DNA of 64,000 nt from Schistocerca nitens (lineage: Eukaryota > Arthropoda > Insecta > Orthoptera > Acrididae). Position 1 is the first letter of the stretch. Each line of letters starts with the position of its first letter. Shown in pieces: positions 11,404-23,200 of the stretch. The stretch is taken from positions 1,049,668,432 to 1,049,732,431 of the forward strand of contig NC_064614.1 in assembly GCF_023898315.1 (NCBI RefSeq), in the 5' to 3' direction. The notes beneath the pieces were generated by a model, which was not told the origin of the DNA, searched no databases, and was given only the letters and a program-made list of their open reading frames with translations. The translations under genes were made by a program, and so were the position numbers.

Positions 11404-11832
11404 TGAATGTTACATTGAAATTTTGGGACAATTTGTGGCCACACAGCTACTGGTAACATTGGAGATTCAACCAGGCACCAACTGGTTCATGCAACATGGG
11501 CCAGACCACATTGCACCAAATAGGTGTCTTGCTTTCTTGATGAATACTTTGGGAACAGGGTCATTGTATTGGATTATTGCAAATTTACTGGTGCAGCGAT
11601 GGTTTTGCATACACATTCACCCGATCTGACTCCCAGAGGCTACTTTTTGTTGGGCATATTGAAACACACTGTCTATTGGAACCACCCCATAACACAGTGC
11701 GAGCTTGAATCAGTGACCTGTGTAGCATTTGTATCCTTCTCCATGGAGACACTATAGCACGTGACAGCAAATTTCATTGTTTGTTTGTGCCACCTCCACA
11801 CGGCTGCTCTCTTATGAAAATCTTTGAGATGA

Positions 11833-12448
11833 ATATAACAGAGGGAAACATTCCACGTGGAAAAAATATATCTAAAAAGAAAGATGATGAGACTTACCAA
11901 ACAAAAGCGCTGGCAGGTCGATACACACACAAAAAAACACAAATATGCACACAAAATTCTAGCTTTTGCAACCAACGGTTGCTTCGTCAGGAAAGAGGGA
12001 AGGAGAGGGAAAGATGAAAGGATGTGGGTTTTAAGGGAGAGGGTAAGGAGTCATTCCAATCCCGGGAGCGGAAAGACTTACCTTAGGGGGAAAAAAGGAC
12101 AGGTATACACTCGCACACACACACATATCCATCCACACATACAGACACAAGGAAAATATGTCTGCTTGTGTCTGTATGTGTGGATGGATATGTGTGTGTG
12201 TGCGAGTGTATACCTGTCCTTTTTTCCCCCTAAGGTAAGTCTTTCCGCTCCCGGGATTGGAATGACTCCTTACCCTCTCCCTTAAAACCCACATCCTTTC
12301 ATCTTTCCCTCTCCTTCCCTCTTTCCTGACGAAGCAACCGTTGGTTGCGAAAGCTAGAATTTTGTGTGCATATTTGTGTTTTTTTGTGTGTGTATCGACC
12401 TGCCAGCGCTTTTGTTTGGTAAGTCTCATCATCTTTCTTTTTAGATAT
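11833..12448. mobile_element. Foldback (Penelope-terminus-like) element with two 284-bp arms and a 15-bp target duplication
   Basis: The arms 11867-12150 and 12166-12449 are inverted copies with at most a few mismatches, around a 15-base spacer. The 15 bases aaatctttgagatga occur at 11818-11832 and again at 12449-12463, a long target-site duplication. The left side has about 34 extra bases (ending ttccacgtgg) that the right arm lacks. Each arm contains a hairpin gcaacc-gtt-ggttgc flanked by ctgacga and gaaa, followed by a GT-rich stretch, the same architecture as the Penelope-like tails elsewhere in this window. Mirror-image open frames across it are products of the palindrome. The near identity of the arms implies a young insertion or arm homogenisation. 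Confidence 0.75.
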
Positions 12449-12850
12449 AAATCTTTGAGATGACTTAGTCAAAAAATCCATAAAAGTTTCAACATAAAAT
12501 AAATCATCCAGTTCCTTAAAAAAATCATGATCGAGACTCTATAAATCAATGCATACTTTATTTCTAAACTTGTCAATTAAGAGAGAAAAGATGTAGTGAA
12601 AGATGTGAAATTGTAAGACAGAAATAGTAGCTGGAAGATCACTATTGGTTGGTGAAATTCTGCCAATTAAGAAAATGCATACACAATGATAGTGCAAGCT
12701 ATTCTAGAATACTTCTCTATAATTTCGCATCCTTGTCAAGGAAGCATGACAAAAAATACAATGAAGGAATTAAGAGACAATTTACTAGGATTGTAACATG
12801 TCAGTATAGTCAATACAACAGTGTAACAGAGATAGTCACGGAACTTAATT

Positions 12851-13056
12851 TTTGGAAATATGTGGTAAGTTCCTACAGGACCAAACTGCTGAGAGCATTG
12901 GTTCCTAGGCTTACAAACTACTTAATCTAACTTAAACTAATTTAGGCTAAGGACAACACACACACCCATGCCCAAGGGAGGACTCAAACCTCTGACGGGG
13001 AGAGCTGTGCAAACCATGGCAAGGCACCTCAGGCCGCATGGCTACCCCACGTGGCA
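12851..13056 (-). mobile_element. tRNA-type SINE, subfamily A, minus orientation
   Basis: Read on the minus strand it starts in a GC-rich head and carries a box B-like promoter (complement of ggactcaaacc, 12980-12990) and the body gtccttagcctaa...taagttagatt common to this SINE. It ends near the motif ggtcc...aggaacttacc. The flanks ggaacttaat (12840-12849) and ggaaacttaa (13057-13066) look like a slightly diverged target duplication. The same body is found in the plus orientation at 63159-63410. Confidence 0.7.
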
Positions 13057-13066
13057 GGAAACTTAA

Positions 13067-14677
13067 AATAGAACTATGGAAGACAGATATCTTTGTTCTT
13101 GTGAATCACTAACAGGTAAATGCAGATAACTGATATTGTAGGCAGTATATGAAACAGTTCTGTTGTCTCCAACATACCTCTTGTGTACAAACCATTAAAA
13201 TAAAACAAGTGTTACAGTGTTTGTGGGTTCTCATTTTTCATTCAGTCATTATGAAAATTAAATAGCACACAGAGTAACCCATATATATACACCTCTGACA
13301 AGTAATTTATAGTTGCTTGTGGTGAATACATGTAGATGTAAATAGTTTCATGACAGTTATGGGAAACTGATTTCTCTTATTATCGACATCATGGATTAAA
13401 GGTGCAGGACAACCTCAGTTGTATAGAAAAGAAAAGGGAATTGTCTGTGACCTTGTTGAAGAAGGCAGCTAAACATCTGGCTCAAATGTTTACGGGAACC
13501 ATGAACAAATCCTGCAGATCTGATCTTGTAGCTTGATGAAGTTTTGTAAATACAGCCAGTCATCTTCATCTTCCATGCATGAAATCACAGCTCCACACCT
13601 GTTAATCATCTTCATAAGAACCAGTGAAGACTGACATATGCATCCTATACCACACTAAATACCTGGCGACATAAGTAGCATGCTGATGATGGAAGTGTGA
13701 AACTAGCTATCCAATGCGTTTGCCCCTTTCCTAATCACTCTATTGTCTACGTGCGTAAATTATGGCACAAGGTTTGAACTACACATATTTCCATAAATAT
13801 TTAATAATGGAGTCCCAAAACAATGTGCTGTAGCAAAAAGTATTAAACACTCATGGAGATCCAGTAATCTGCAATAGGAGATACAATGGGTTACAAAAGA
13901 AGAGTGAAGCACTTGTGTTCACTGGAATAGTCTTCCATGATGTGTTTGACCTATATAATTGGCAACACACTTTTTAATGTCTAGCCTTCTGCAATAGTAA
14001 ACTGTCCTTTACCAACTTAATGCGTGAATTCTTAGATGGTGGGTGGAAAATCATTTTAACTTGCGTTATCAAACAGTTCTGACTACCTTAGGCGACCTCC
14101 TAGTGTCTGACTTTGGCTGATGACGGCCTGTTAATCTACTGGATAGAATATCCATTTTCCTTGAACATGGGATTCAGGTGTACAAGCTTCTTACACACAC
14201 TATCTTAGCTGAAAACATTATGTACTGACACACAAGTGTTCTAAACATACCCATATTTCTGACAAGTTATGACAAATTAAAGATATTAAATACAAAGCAC
14301 TATGAGTTGACCTAGGATAAAATGAATGTTCCAAAGAGTCATGATTTTTCCTTTTGACTACAAAATTCAGGATAGGAAAACAACCATTTTTTTCCATTCC
14401 TACGTCTAAAACTGGATGTTCTTAGGAAAAAAAAAAGTACATATTCTATGAAAACTCCATTGGGTTATATTCTCGATAGAACCACAGTATCAGGGTACAT
14501 TTACAATGTTTTCAAAGCTCAGTTGGTACAAGCGCTGCAGATTTCACGACAATGTTACATCTAAGATAACTGGAATCCTCTGGAAAATTCAAGTTCAAGT
14601 AATCTAAGACAGCGGGCGATTTACTAATCTACAAGGTCAAAGTTGATAAAGGATGTTAGTAAGTAGTGTGAATTAGC
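13067..14677. other. Unassigned AT-rich DNA, 1.6 kb
   Basis: No open frame longer than about 60 codons and no recognisable transposon protein was found on either strand. A few copies of telomere-unlike TA-rich runs and one short poly-A (near 14427) are present. Confidence 0.4.
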
Positions 14678-14925
14678 CTATATTGGGTTTTCTGCAAGTT
14701 CATAGTTTTTTCCCATAAGTTTAATAAACACAACAGATACAAATACTAGAAACTTTAAGTTATCGATAATATACTCTCCTTCACAATTTACAACAGTCAT
14801 CCTATGCTGGGGTAACTTTTCAATTCCGCGGTTGTAGAAATGATGGCTTTGAGGCGAAGAACAAGTCGATCCATGTTTGGAGCGCATTTTCATCCAGGAA
14901 GTAAGTTCCTTGAACAGGATGTATA
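14678..14925 (-). pseudogene. Mariner-like transposase C-terminal fragment (relic 2)
   Basis: On the minus strand the frames read GTYFLDENALQTWIDLFFAS, then in a shifted frame FYNRGIEKLPQHRMTVVNC and EGEYIID. This is the C-terminal end of mariner (SETMAR/Mos1-type) transposases, where F-RGI-KLP-RW is the conserved block (here W is lost). The DDE core is not present; the upstream side is replaced at about 14931 by the minisatellite and hAT-like DNA, so the gene was cut by an insertion or deletion. The C-terminal tail runs to a stop at about 14678. Confidence 0.6.
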
Positions 14926-14944
14926 CACTGATAAAAGAAAAAAA

Positions 14945-15036
14945 TCCCGGATTTCCTGGTTAAAAATGCACTTTTTCCCTGGTGAAAATTCACTTTTCCC
15001 GGGTGAAAATACATTTTTTCCCGAATGAAAATAAGT
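14945..15036. repeat. Short tandem repeat, about four units of roughly 23 bp (tcccgggtgaaaatacac-like)
   Basis: Four imperfect units share the core tccc-ggtgaaaat-cac followed by a T-run. The units diverge at their ends. The repeat borders the mariner relic on one side and may belong to the end of the hAT-like element whose finger domain is at 16500. Confidence 0.6.
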
Positions 15037-16499
15037 ATTTTCTGTGTTAAGTGACAATATATTTTCCATCGGAACTGTAAAACTTATCCATCCTTCGAAT
15101 AGTAAGGACACCGGCATAGAATTCCCCAAAACTTCAGGAAGCGAAACCCAGCAAGAAACAACACTTTTGTAAAGCTCTTCGATGCACGGCAACATTGCGA
15201 TGTATATTTCCGTATTACGAGCGTATAAACACGAATTCCACCAAATATGGGACAGCAGCTTCCGAAGTACTGAAATCGAGACCGTGGCGCGCCTTTGTCA
15301 GCCAATTACAGCTCATGTCACATGATCTCGCCAGCCAATGACAGTAGATATTCAGAGCACAGGACGAGAGTGAAGGTATATAGTTGGGCAATAGCAAATA
15401 GGAAAAGCTAATGGATTAAAGTAATATGCGTACATTATAGCTACAAGAAAAGCTAAGCTTTCATATATAATATGGGTCGTCAAAAAGTTTTTGCTGTTTT
15501 TTAGAAGGATGTGGTTAGGCAGTATCCTAAGAACACAGCTTAAATTGCAGCAGCTTAATATTTCTGACGAGAACGATTATAAATTTCACTGCTGTGCACC
15601 GAACGTTTCTAGTTTACCTGGCTGAATATGTGTTCTGTCAAGCACTTACTTTGCGATATAAAAGCCAATTACGTGTTAAATTGCTCATGAACTCTGCACT
15701 TTTTTAAAGGATAATTATACTTTTTCACATCGTTGCTGCATAATGTGTATTCTATGAAAGAATTAAAATAAATATAAAGAACTAACTTTGAAACTAGGTC
15801 TTTTTTAGTGTTCGTTACCCTTTAAGGTATATCAAACACAAATGTGAAAGTACAAATTTAAGTATTGGCATTAATGGCTGGTCTTTTGGGCCCGAAATTT
15901 TTCCAAGTGACTGGTTCTCAGCGTTAAGTTTTAGATGAGAGTTGTAACGCTCCATGACTTACAAAATTCATCGCACGTTGTCAATATTGCGTAAAAGAAA
16001 TTTACTTTTATAAGTAACGCTTCTGAAACCACCATTTGCAATATTTTCCCTCCACTTGTTGAAGGCCCTACGCATAAGCGAAGGACCGCAGCGATCTGTC
16101 GCATTCGATATCGCCTGCAATTGATCACTCACCACGACACTCCACACGCGAGCAATTTGCCAAGCAATAGCAATCGCCGTCACTATAGTAGGGTGGCATA
16201 CACTCTCATATTTCCCTGGCTCTCCCGTCTTTGAACATATTTTTTCAGTCTCCTAGCTCCCAAATTTTCAAGCTCAATTTTTTTTTCCAGTTTTTAAGAT
16301 TATTTTATTTGTTTATGCGTGTACAAATATTTTTCTGGCATTTAAATTTTGAGCGATCGGTCAGAATTCGTTGAAACATTGGACTACAGAGACAACTGAT
16401 TCTATATCAACATTATGTCTATAGATTAATACGTGACTTCGAGTCAGTGCCGGTGAATCGTTGTTTTAGGTTTTATGACGGGCAGCGAGGACTAAGCTA
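15037..16499. other. Unassigned DNA, possibly the non-coding 5' part of a hAT-like element
   Basis: No gene was recognised. The short GC-richer part at 15230-15400 and the minus-strand open frames near 15930-16183 have no family features I know. Its position between the tandem repeat and a hAT-type zinc finger makes a single transposon origin possible, but I found no inverted termini. Confidence 0.3.
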
Positions 16500-16830
16500 A
16501 AAAGCCACACAAAACAAGACAAAGTATATGTGTACACATCCTACGAAGTGAAAAGCTTTGTACCATGGATTGGACCAGCACGATCAAATGCTTATAAAGC
16601 AAACTGCTCACTCTGCAAACGTGAGTTTGGCATCGCACAGGGAGGCAAGAATGACTGTTTACAGCACATGAATACTTGAGATATTGTATTGTTCAACACG
16701 TAGTTATTAGTACCTAGCAATTTTCTGAGTTAACTCCTTGCATTTGCTTGTAGGTCACAAAAGCAAGGCAAATGATGTCACCACTTCTTCAGCTCTCTTC
16801 GCTCGTCTGTAGGACCGTTTCGATATGGAA
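16500..16830 (+). pseudogene. hAT-type transposase N-terminal zinc-finger fragment with possible intron
   Basis: The plus-strand frame around 16510-16676 reads VYVYTSYEVKSFVPWIGPAR and continues with CSLCKREFGIAQGGKNDCLQH. The W-GPAR start, the CX2C pair and the closing H (with a following H-like position lost) match the BED-like finger that opens many hAT-family proteins. The frame closes soon after (NT, stop). A pyrimidine-rich stretch ending ttgcttgtag precedes gtcacaaaagcaaggc near 16754, so a second exon fragment (HKSKANDVTTSSALF) may follow across a short intron. The catalytic domain is absent. Confidence 0.5.
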
Positions 16831-17214
16831 ACAATTGTGACGTCACGCTCATCCATACAAGGCCTACGAGAAACACACATCGAAAGCAATGTGTTGTTAC
16901 GAAGTCTTTGACCCACGTTGCTGTCTGCAGACGCTTGTGTGTACACTGTTGTTGTAAATGGCGCCTTTTCTTCACAACTAAAGTTTTATTTCGGTGTTAC
17001 TCTCTCATTTGTTTTATTGCTGTAGTATTATTCTGCACTTGCGGGCTAATGTAAAATTCTTTGTTAGAGTGCAAGGTTTACTATCAAAATTACAAAAATT
17101 TAAATGAAAGCTAAAACAAAAATGGGTAATTTTCAAGAATGTTTGCATATCGAAGCCGCGGGCTCCAAACTATAGATATCAAACTTGCAATTCTAAATCG
17201 ATCACGCGACTGTG
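16831..17214. other. Unassigned DNA
   Basis: No gene or repeat recognised; mixed AT-rich sequence between two transposase fragments. Confidence 0.4.
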
Positions 17215-17700
17215 GTGGAGGGTATTCTTTTTGTAGGGAAGTGTGTGGGGAGTACATGAAATATAGGGGCCATTGGGGGGCCGGGTGTTATGGTCGAAAT
17301 TGACGAATCACATTTTGGCAAAAGGAAGTATAACAGGGGGGAACCTCCTGTGGGATTATGGGTTTGTGGGGCAGTAGATTCAGGTCAGGAATGTCAGGAT
17401 GTATTATTGTTCAAAGTAGTACCGTACCTAATTGAAGGAAGGAAGTTTTGGTCAGCTTAATTGAAGATCACGTTGCATAGGGTTCCATTGTAATTTCAGA
17501 TGGATTTTCTTCATATAGGGATTTAGGGGGAAATAAATCACAATACTGAGTTCAGATCATTATCTACAGGGGCTTGCACAAATAGCATAGGGGTTATTTG
17601 TCAGCTGTGAAATCTCTTGCAGGGAAAGGGAAACGCCAGATTTCACCTATTCGAATATTCATCGAGACATAGTATTCCCCACATATATTGCCCGTTTAAA
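17215..17700 (+). pseudogene. Merlin / ISXO2-like (IS1595-type) transposase fragment
   Basis: The frame near 17235-17455 reads FCREVCGEYMKYRGHW then GGPGVMVEIDESHFGKRKYN, RGEPPVGLWVCGAVDSG and DVLLFKVVP. EIDES followed by FGKRKYNRG is the signature of the DDE domain of ISXO2-like transposases, which in animals belong to the Merlin superfamily; the D of EIDES is the first catalytic residue. The second is seen in ISDGFSSYRDL near 17495. The third region appears as CTNSI near 17575 where the family has HTNSIE, and the catalytic E is missing. Stops and frame changes lie between the blocks. No Merlin inverted repeats or 8-9 bp duplication were found. The call rests on motifs and is fairly specific. 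Confidence 0.7.
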
Positions 17701-17767
17701 TGTTTTATTAAACATGTTGGGCAAATGTACCATCCAAAATATGTTAGCTAATTTCACATTAGGATGG

Positions 17768-17770
<3 letters not shown>

Positions 17771-17810
<40 letters not shown>

Positions 17811-17822
17811 TGTGTGTTTTTG
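17771..17822. repeat. (TG)n microsatellite
   Basis: An almost uninterrupted TG run of about 20 units with two T insertions near the 3' end. It creates spurious Cys-Val open frames. Confidence 0.95.
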
Positions 17823-18059
17823 TAATGTTGTGTATGGGATTTTTGTTGATGTCTTTAAAGGTGAGTTTCGGTTCTTTTAGGAAGTTCCCGTCTGGTAAGT
17901 TCACTTTTCCATTTTCTTCTTTTACTGCATTTGACTATTTTGATGTACTTCATTGTTGTATTACACCAAAGTATGTTTTCGTCTAGTCCAGTACGTAATA
18001 GAAATTTCGCAGTAGTGCGATTTTTTCGAATCTGTACTAGCAATATTGAAGGCGAAACG

Positions 18060-18690
18060 GCCGACGCGACTGAAATTTGTATCCCGTCCTTCAGTTGACC
18101 TTTACACTGACACTATATATTCGAAAAGAACGACATATGTAACACTGATGAGATTTACCAATATATGTCAACTGGAGAGCAGGATACAAATGTTGTGTAT
18201 AGCTATATAGCTCAAGTAAAGAATGGGATACTATTAGCATCGAAGGTGAAAAAAAAATTTTTACCCCATAGTGAAGTACGGGATACAAATTGTCTATCTG
18301 TGGTCTTATTGCCTCTTCGCGTAGTTCAACTAAGGTACAGGTTGCAATGGTAAGTACGTCCATTTCCACGTTTTCGTTAGCAGTGTACATATATAGAGGT
18401 CAAAGGAAGTGCGGGATACAAATATTATATACGTAACTCGTTCCGCCATCGGTAGTACTAACATCTACCTAAGAACAGACTGTTAGTGATAGCGGAGGCG
18501 AAATAAATAGCATATGTAAAATTTTTATCTTGTGCTTCATTTAGGGTTTAGTGAAGCAGGGTTTACATATTTTAACTGAACAATAGGACACTAATGCTAG
18601 TGAAAATGAAGAAATCAGCGCACGCGAAACTTGTATCCCGTACTGCACTTAAGCAATACAATTTAAATGCGGTTCGAGATACAATTCATA
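18060..18690. repeat. Cluster of a 13-bp motif acgggatacaaat in both orientations
   Basis: The motif atttgtatcccgt or its complement appears at 18075-18087 (+), 18179-18191 (-, one or two changes), 18278-18290 (-), 18411-18423 (-) and 18629-18641 (+), with weaker copies at 18225 and 18675. Several copies share a longer context: after tatcccg comes cttc, then ttgac and an AT-rich tail (tatata). Spacing is about 100-210 bases and orientation changes. It lies just upstream of the Gypsy LTR remnant and could be part of its LTR, a separate satellite-like block or a protein-binding array. Function is unknown. Confidence 0.6.
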
Positions 18691-18699
18691 TATATGTGA

Positions 18700-18918
18700 C
18701 GTGATGTATTCTATGCTGCTATGGGAGGGACAAGTCGATAGTCGACAGGACACTGAAACATTCTCTTTGCGAGTGAGGTTCTTTGGAGGAAAGACCAGTG
18801 TTCGTTTCCCGTGTTTTACCTATGTATGTATTGTGTTTGTGCGGTACAATAAAAATGATTATTCCCACTATAAAATCCATGCAAGCGTTTTCTTTTATGT
18901 AGTGAAATTACCCCTACA
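18700..18918 (+). mobile_element. Probable 3' part of the 5' LTR of the Ty3/Gypsy element
   Basis: The stretch ends ...cccctaca directly before a primer-binding site and contains a polyadenylation signal aataaa (18848-18853), as expected for an LTR. The left limit is not defined because no matching downstream LTR was found in the window. Confidence 0.45.
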
Positions 18919-18996
18919 TAAGTGGTGACCCCGTAACTAAGTGGTGTGACAGTAGACAAGTTTCTTTAGATATTTTCCACGCCGTCTCGTATCGAC

Positions 18997-19940
18997 ATGT
19001 CGTCTGCACAGAACCTCTTCCGCCACATCGATGGCGTCATCCAGAATATCAAGAAGGAGCTTGACATGATGCAGCAGACCCCTCAGTTCACAGTGCCATG
19101 GATTCCTACATCTCACACCGACTTCGTCCACTACGTTACGTTTCCAACCACGCCGCATGTACTGGCGGTTCCCATGCCTCCGCCACAGGATATTGCCTCG
19201 CACAACCAGCCTGCAGGTCACGCCGATATCAGACCAAATGTGCTCACGTTTTCATCACCCAAATCGGTGCCGCTCCCACAACTTTCAAACTTTCCGTTCA
19301 CCGGCTCTCATGGCCCACCCGCGTCGCGGTTACAAATTCGGCCCCCACCTCTCATTCCTAAACGTCCGGAAATTTGGTTTGCTATTATGAAGAACATTTT
19401 CGTGCAGCAACAAATAGTCGATGATTTTGAACAGTTCACTCTAGTGATATGCAACCTGGACCAACGTGCGTCGTCAGTGGTATCAGAAATATTATGCAAC
19501 CCCCACCACAACAAGCCTACGCCACCCTCAAGACAGCGTTAATTTCGCGTTGCACAAAACCTGTGGACCAGTGGATAACACAGCTCCTGTACCACAAGAA
19601 ACACGGTGACAGGTCGCCTTTAGACTTTTACCGGCATTTACGTGCTATGGTGGACCCTTCCGTGTTCTCAGACACATTACTTGTGCACATCTGGCAACAG
19701 AAGTTACCTCCACAGGTGTGCTTAACCTTACTCGCTTACGAGGGCTGGCCGTTAAGCGAGTTGCTGCAAGTGGCCGATAGAGTGCACTCCCTGCTTGACT
19801 CGCACACCACAGTGGCCGCCGCCGCAACCACCTCGGCCAACGACACCAGCCGAGCACGGCCGGAGCTGATTGACACGGCGCCTTCAGCTTGTGCTGCCAC
19901 GAGCGCACGACAAGCACCAGACGCGACCGAAGATTTCTAA
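18997..19940 (+). pseudogene. Gag region of the Gypsy fossil
   Basis: This is a proline-rich capsid-type polyprotein region. The segment with PLDFYRHLRAMVDPS and WQQKLPPQV matches the capsid part of arthropod Gypsy elements of this clade. It lies directly after the primer-binding site. The copy is broken and is described only as a fossil. Confidence 0.65.
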
Positions 19941-20299
19941 TCTCTTTACGCTGCTGTTGATCAGCTGACCGCCAAGCTGCAGCGGTTAGAGCCACGCGAC
20001 ATTGCGGCGGCTGACACACACATGCTGCGTCGCCAGCCGATGCACCCGCCGCATCATGCAAACAACAGCACTGGTTATTGCTGGTTCCACCACCGTTTCG
20101 GCGCCCAAGCTACGAAGTGTAAGGCACCATGCTCGCACCCAAATGCATCCCACAGCCTGCTTTAGGTGCAGCCAACCGTGACGACAAGCAACTGCACCTA
20201 AACTCACAAATGCATGGGAGGAGAACACCCCAGTTTCAGCATGAGCCTACGTTAAGCGGATCGACTTCCCCCACAGCTGTAAGGTACACAGCTTCACAA

Positions 20300-23200
20300 A
20301 GACTTTTCGTTCCTGATCGCTCTACAGGATGGATGTTTTTGGTTGACACCGGCTCAGATGTCAGCACTCTGCCTATAAATTTCTCCCCTCCAGACAAATG
20401 TGCTGAAGAGACCACTTTGAAAGCAGTCAACGATTCAGTCATCCACACATATGGACAGAAAACACTGGCAGTGGACGTTGGGCTACCAGAAAAATGCAAC
20501 TGGACCTTCGTTACGGCCGATATCGACGAACCTATACTAGGTGCTGATTTCCTGGCAAAACATGCATTGTCTGTGGATTTACGCAAGTCACAACTTGTCC
20601 ATTCTGCCAATGGATGGGTTATCCCAGGAATACAAGGACGTCTGACCTCTCATGCATGCCCAAGGGTAGATAACCTCAGCGCACCCACCTGGGAGGACAC
20701 CACAGCGATGAAGGAATCTGACCTGCAGATGGCTCAAATGGCACCAAAATAATTGATGGCACAACAACAGGATTCTGCTGTTTCAACCCAAGCCACAACA
20801 TGGAACAAGGAAGAAAAGGAGACGCTGCACAACATCCATACAACTCCAGGCTCACCAGTCTCCTCACGTGTTCACAGGCTTGCACCTGATCGCTTGCGGG
20901 AAACCAAGACCATTTTCAACGAGATGCTACAAGAAGGAACTATACAGCCATCCAACAGTCCGTGGTCCTCTCCTCTGCACCTCGCCCATAAAAAGAATGG
21001 GTCATGTCGCCCGTGTGGTGATTATTAAGCTTTGAATGCCCGAACTGTCCCTGTGCCACATATATAGGATTTCACCCATTCACTGGCCTGGGTGACCATA
21101 TTCAGTGTTTTAGATTGCTGTAAGGCTTATAATGAGATCCCAATGGCAGAGCAGGACATACCAAAGACTGCAGTGACAACCCCATTCGGGCTGTTCGAAT
21201 TTTTGGTGATGCCATTCAGGCTGAAAAATGCTGCCCAAACATGGGAACAATTTCTGGACAGCGTGCTAAGAGGGCTACCATATTGTTTCGCCTATTTAGA
21301 CGATATTCTGGTGTTTTCAGGGAATGTTTCTGACCATCAGAAACACGTAAACGAGGTGCAAAACAGGCTTAGTGCTCATGGAATAACACTTAACAAGGAC
21401 GAGTGCATGTTTGGGGAACCCGTGGTGACCTTCCTGGGTTATAAAGTGTCAGCTCAGGGCATTTCCCCACTGCCAGAGAAGCTGGAGGTGTTGCGCACCC
21501 TACCAGGGCCTCAAAACTACCACGATCTCCGATAATTCTTAGGAATGATAAATTTCTATCGTCGCCACCTCCCCGGAACAGCAGCAATCCAGATGCCACT
21601 GAACAATGCCTTGGCCAGACACAACAAAATTGGCAAGTGCCCACTCCCATGGACACCCGAGATGGTCTCTGCTTTCAAGGCACTGCAAAACAGCCTTCAC
21701 AATGCAGTGAGGCTTGCACACCCTGCACTAGGAGCTCGGCTAGCCCTAGTGGTGGACGCAAGCCAGGTGGCAATCAGTGCAGCACTACACCAGAGAGTGA
21801 AGGGTCATTGGCAGCCACTAAGTTTTTTCTCACAAAAACTACAGATGGGTCAAACTCATTGGAGTGCATAGGCCGGAGACCCCTCGCAATGTATGAAAGT
21901 GTCAGGCACTTCCGCCTGTTCGTTGAGGGCAGGCAATTCACCATATACACTGACCATAAACCTCTCAAGGCAGCTTTCTACAGAATCAGCGATTCATGTT
22001 CCCCCTGCCAGGCCCGCCATATAGAGTTTATATGCCAGTTTTCGACGGATGTGCATTACATCCATGGTGCCGACAACATTGTGGCAGACTGTTTCTCATG
22101 AATTAATGGGATAAATCCAATGTTGGATTATTTTTAATTGGCAAGGGCACAGGCTTCAGATGCGCAGCTGCAGTCCTTGTTGGCTTACGTTAACAACTTG
22201 TGGACGACCCCTGCAGCCCATTTAAGATATGGTGCGACACCACCACGGTTAGACCACGCCCATACATAACTCCCCAGCTCCGACGAAAGGTATTTGACAG
22301 CATTCACAACCTGGCACACCCAGGAACCAATGCCTCTGTGAAGTTAGTGACGGACCATTTTGTGTGACCTTCAATCAAGAAAGATACATGGGAGTGGGCC
22401 CGCAGCTGCTATCAGTGTCAATGTAGCAAAGTGGGACGCCATGTTCACACTCCAGTAGAACAATTCCCAACCCCAAGAGCACGTTTTGGGCATGTACACA
22501 TTGACTTGGTTGGACCCCTTCCCCCTTCGGAAGGTTACAGGTACTTGTTTACGGCAGTGGATTGTTGCACACAGTGGGCAGAGGCTCCACCAATCAGGGA
22601 CATTTCTGCAGAGACTACTGCACGGGCATTCTTGGAAACTTGGGTAGCTCGTTTCGGGTGCCCATTTTTCGTTACCACAGACCAAGGACGCCAATTCGAG
22701 TCGACACTGTTCCAACAACTGTTGAAACTCTGCGGCTTCCAACAAAACCGGACAACTAGCTACCACTCGGCCAGCAATTGGTTTGGTGGAAAGATGGCAC
22801 CGGACTTTAAAGGCCGCCCTAATGTGCCACGAGGACTCATGGACTCAAGCATTGCCATTGGTTTTGCTGGGGTTACGGGCTGCATTAAAAACAGACATCA
22901 GTTGTTCCTTGGCAGAGTTGGTATATGGAGAACCACTAGGTGTTCCAGCAGAATTCCTTGCACCAGTTCCTCTCACAGATGAGACACAACTACCCCACCT
23001 CTTGCAACAAATGAGGAAATAGGCAGAGATGCTACGTGCAGCCCCGATGTCGCAGCATGGTACGCACCCAGTGTTCATACACAAGTCCCTCGATACTTGT
23101 TCCCACATCATGCTGCACACAGACCTGGTATGTCATTCTTTACAGCTACCGTACACTGGACCATACCAAGTGCTAGGATGGGGCACACACACAATGGATA

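Larger units (their letters stand above)
9770..11832 (+). pseudogene. Mariner/Tc1-like (IS630 superfamily) transposase relic 1, split by a hAT insertion
   Basis: The N-terminal helix-turn-helix part is visible as FLLLEYHRLGYGPTATR and VIKGPMQKPF near 9810-9920, then HSPWKTV...RIAAGIGLKHSN near 10040-10100. The DDE core reads SEAHFHLSGVVNKQN near 10230 and FWGSENPHLYEAKPVYSPKV, and stops at 10410. After the 993-bp insertion it resumes at 11404 with TNWFMQHGPDHIAPN and HSPDLTPRGYFLLGILKHTVY. Compared with the usual WFTDEAHFHL, QQDGAPPH and PCDYFLWG motifs, all three catalytic acids are replaced (D to S, D to H, D to G). Several stops and frame changes are present. The transposase is dead and old; it served as the target for two later insertions. 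Confidence 0.75.

Noticed and set aside
11857-12432. Two near-identical proteins of 133-142 residues on opposite strands
   Set aside because: They are the same palindromic arm read in both directions.
17714-17986. Cys-Val repeat protein
   Set aside because: It is a translation of the TG microsatellite.
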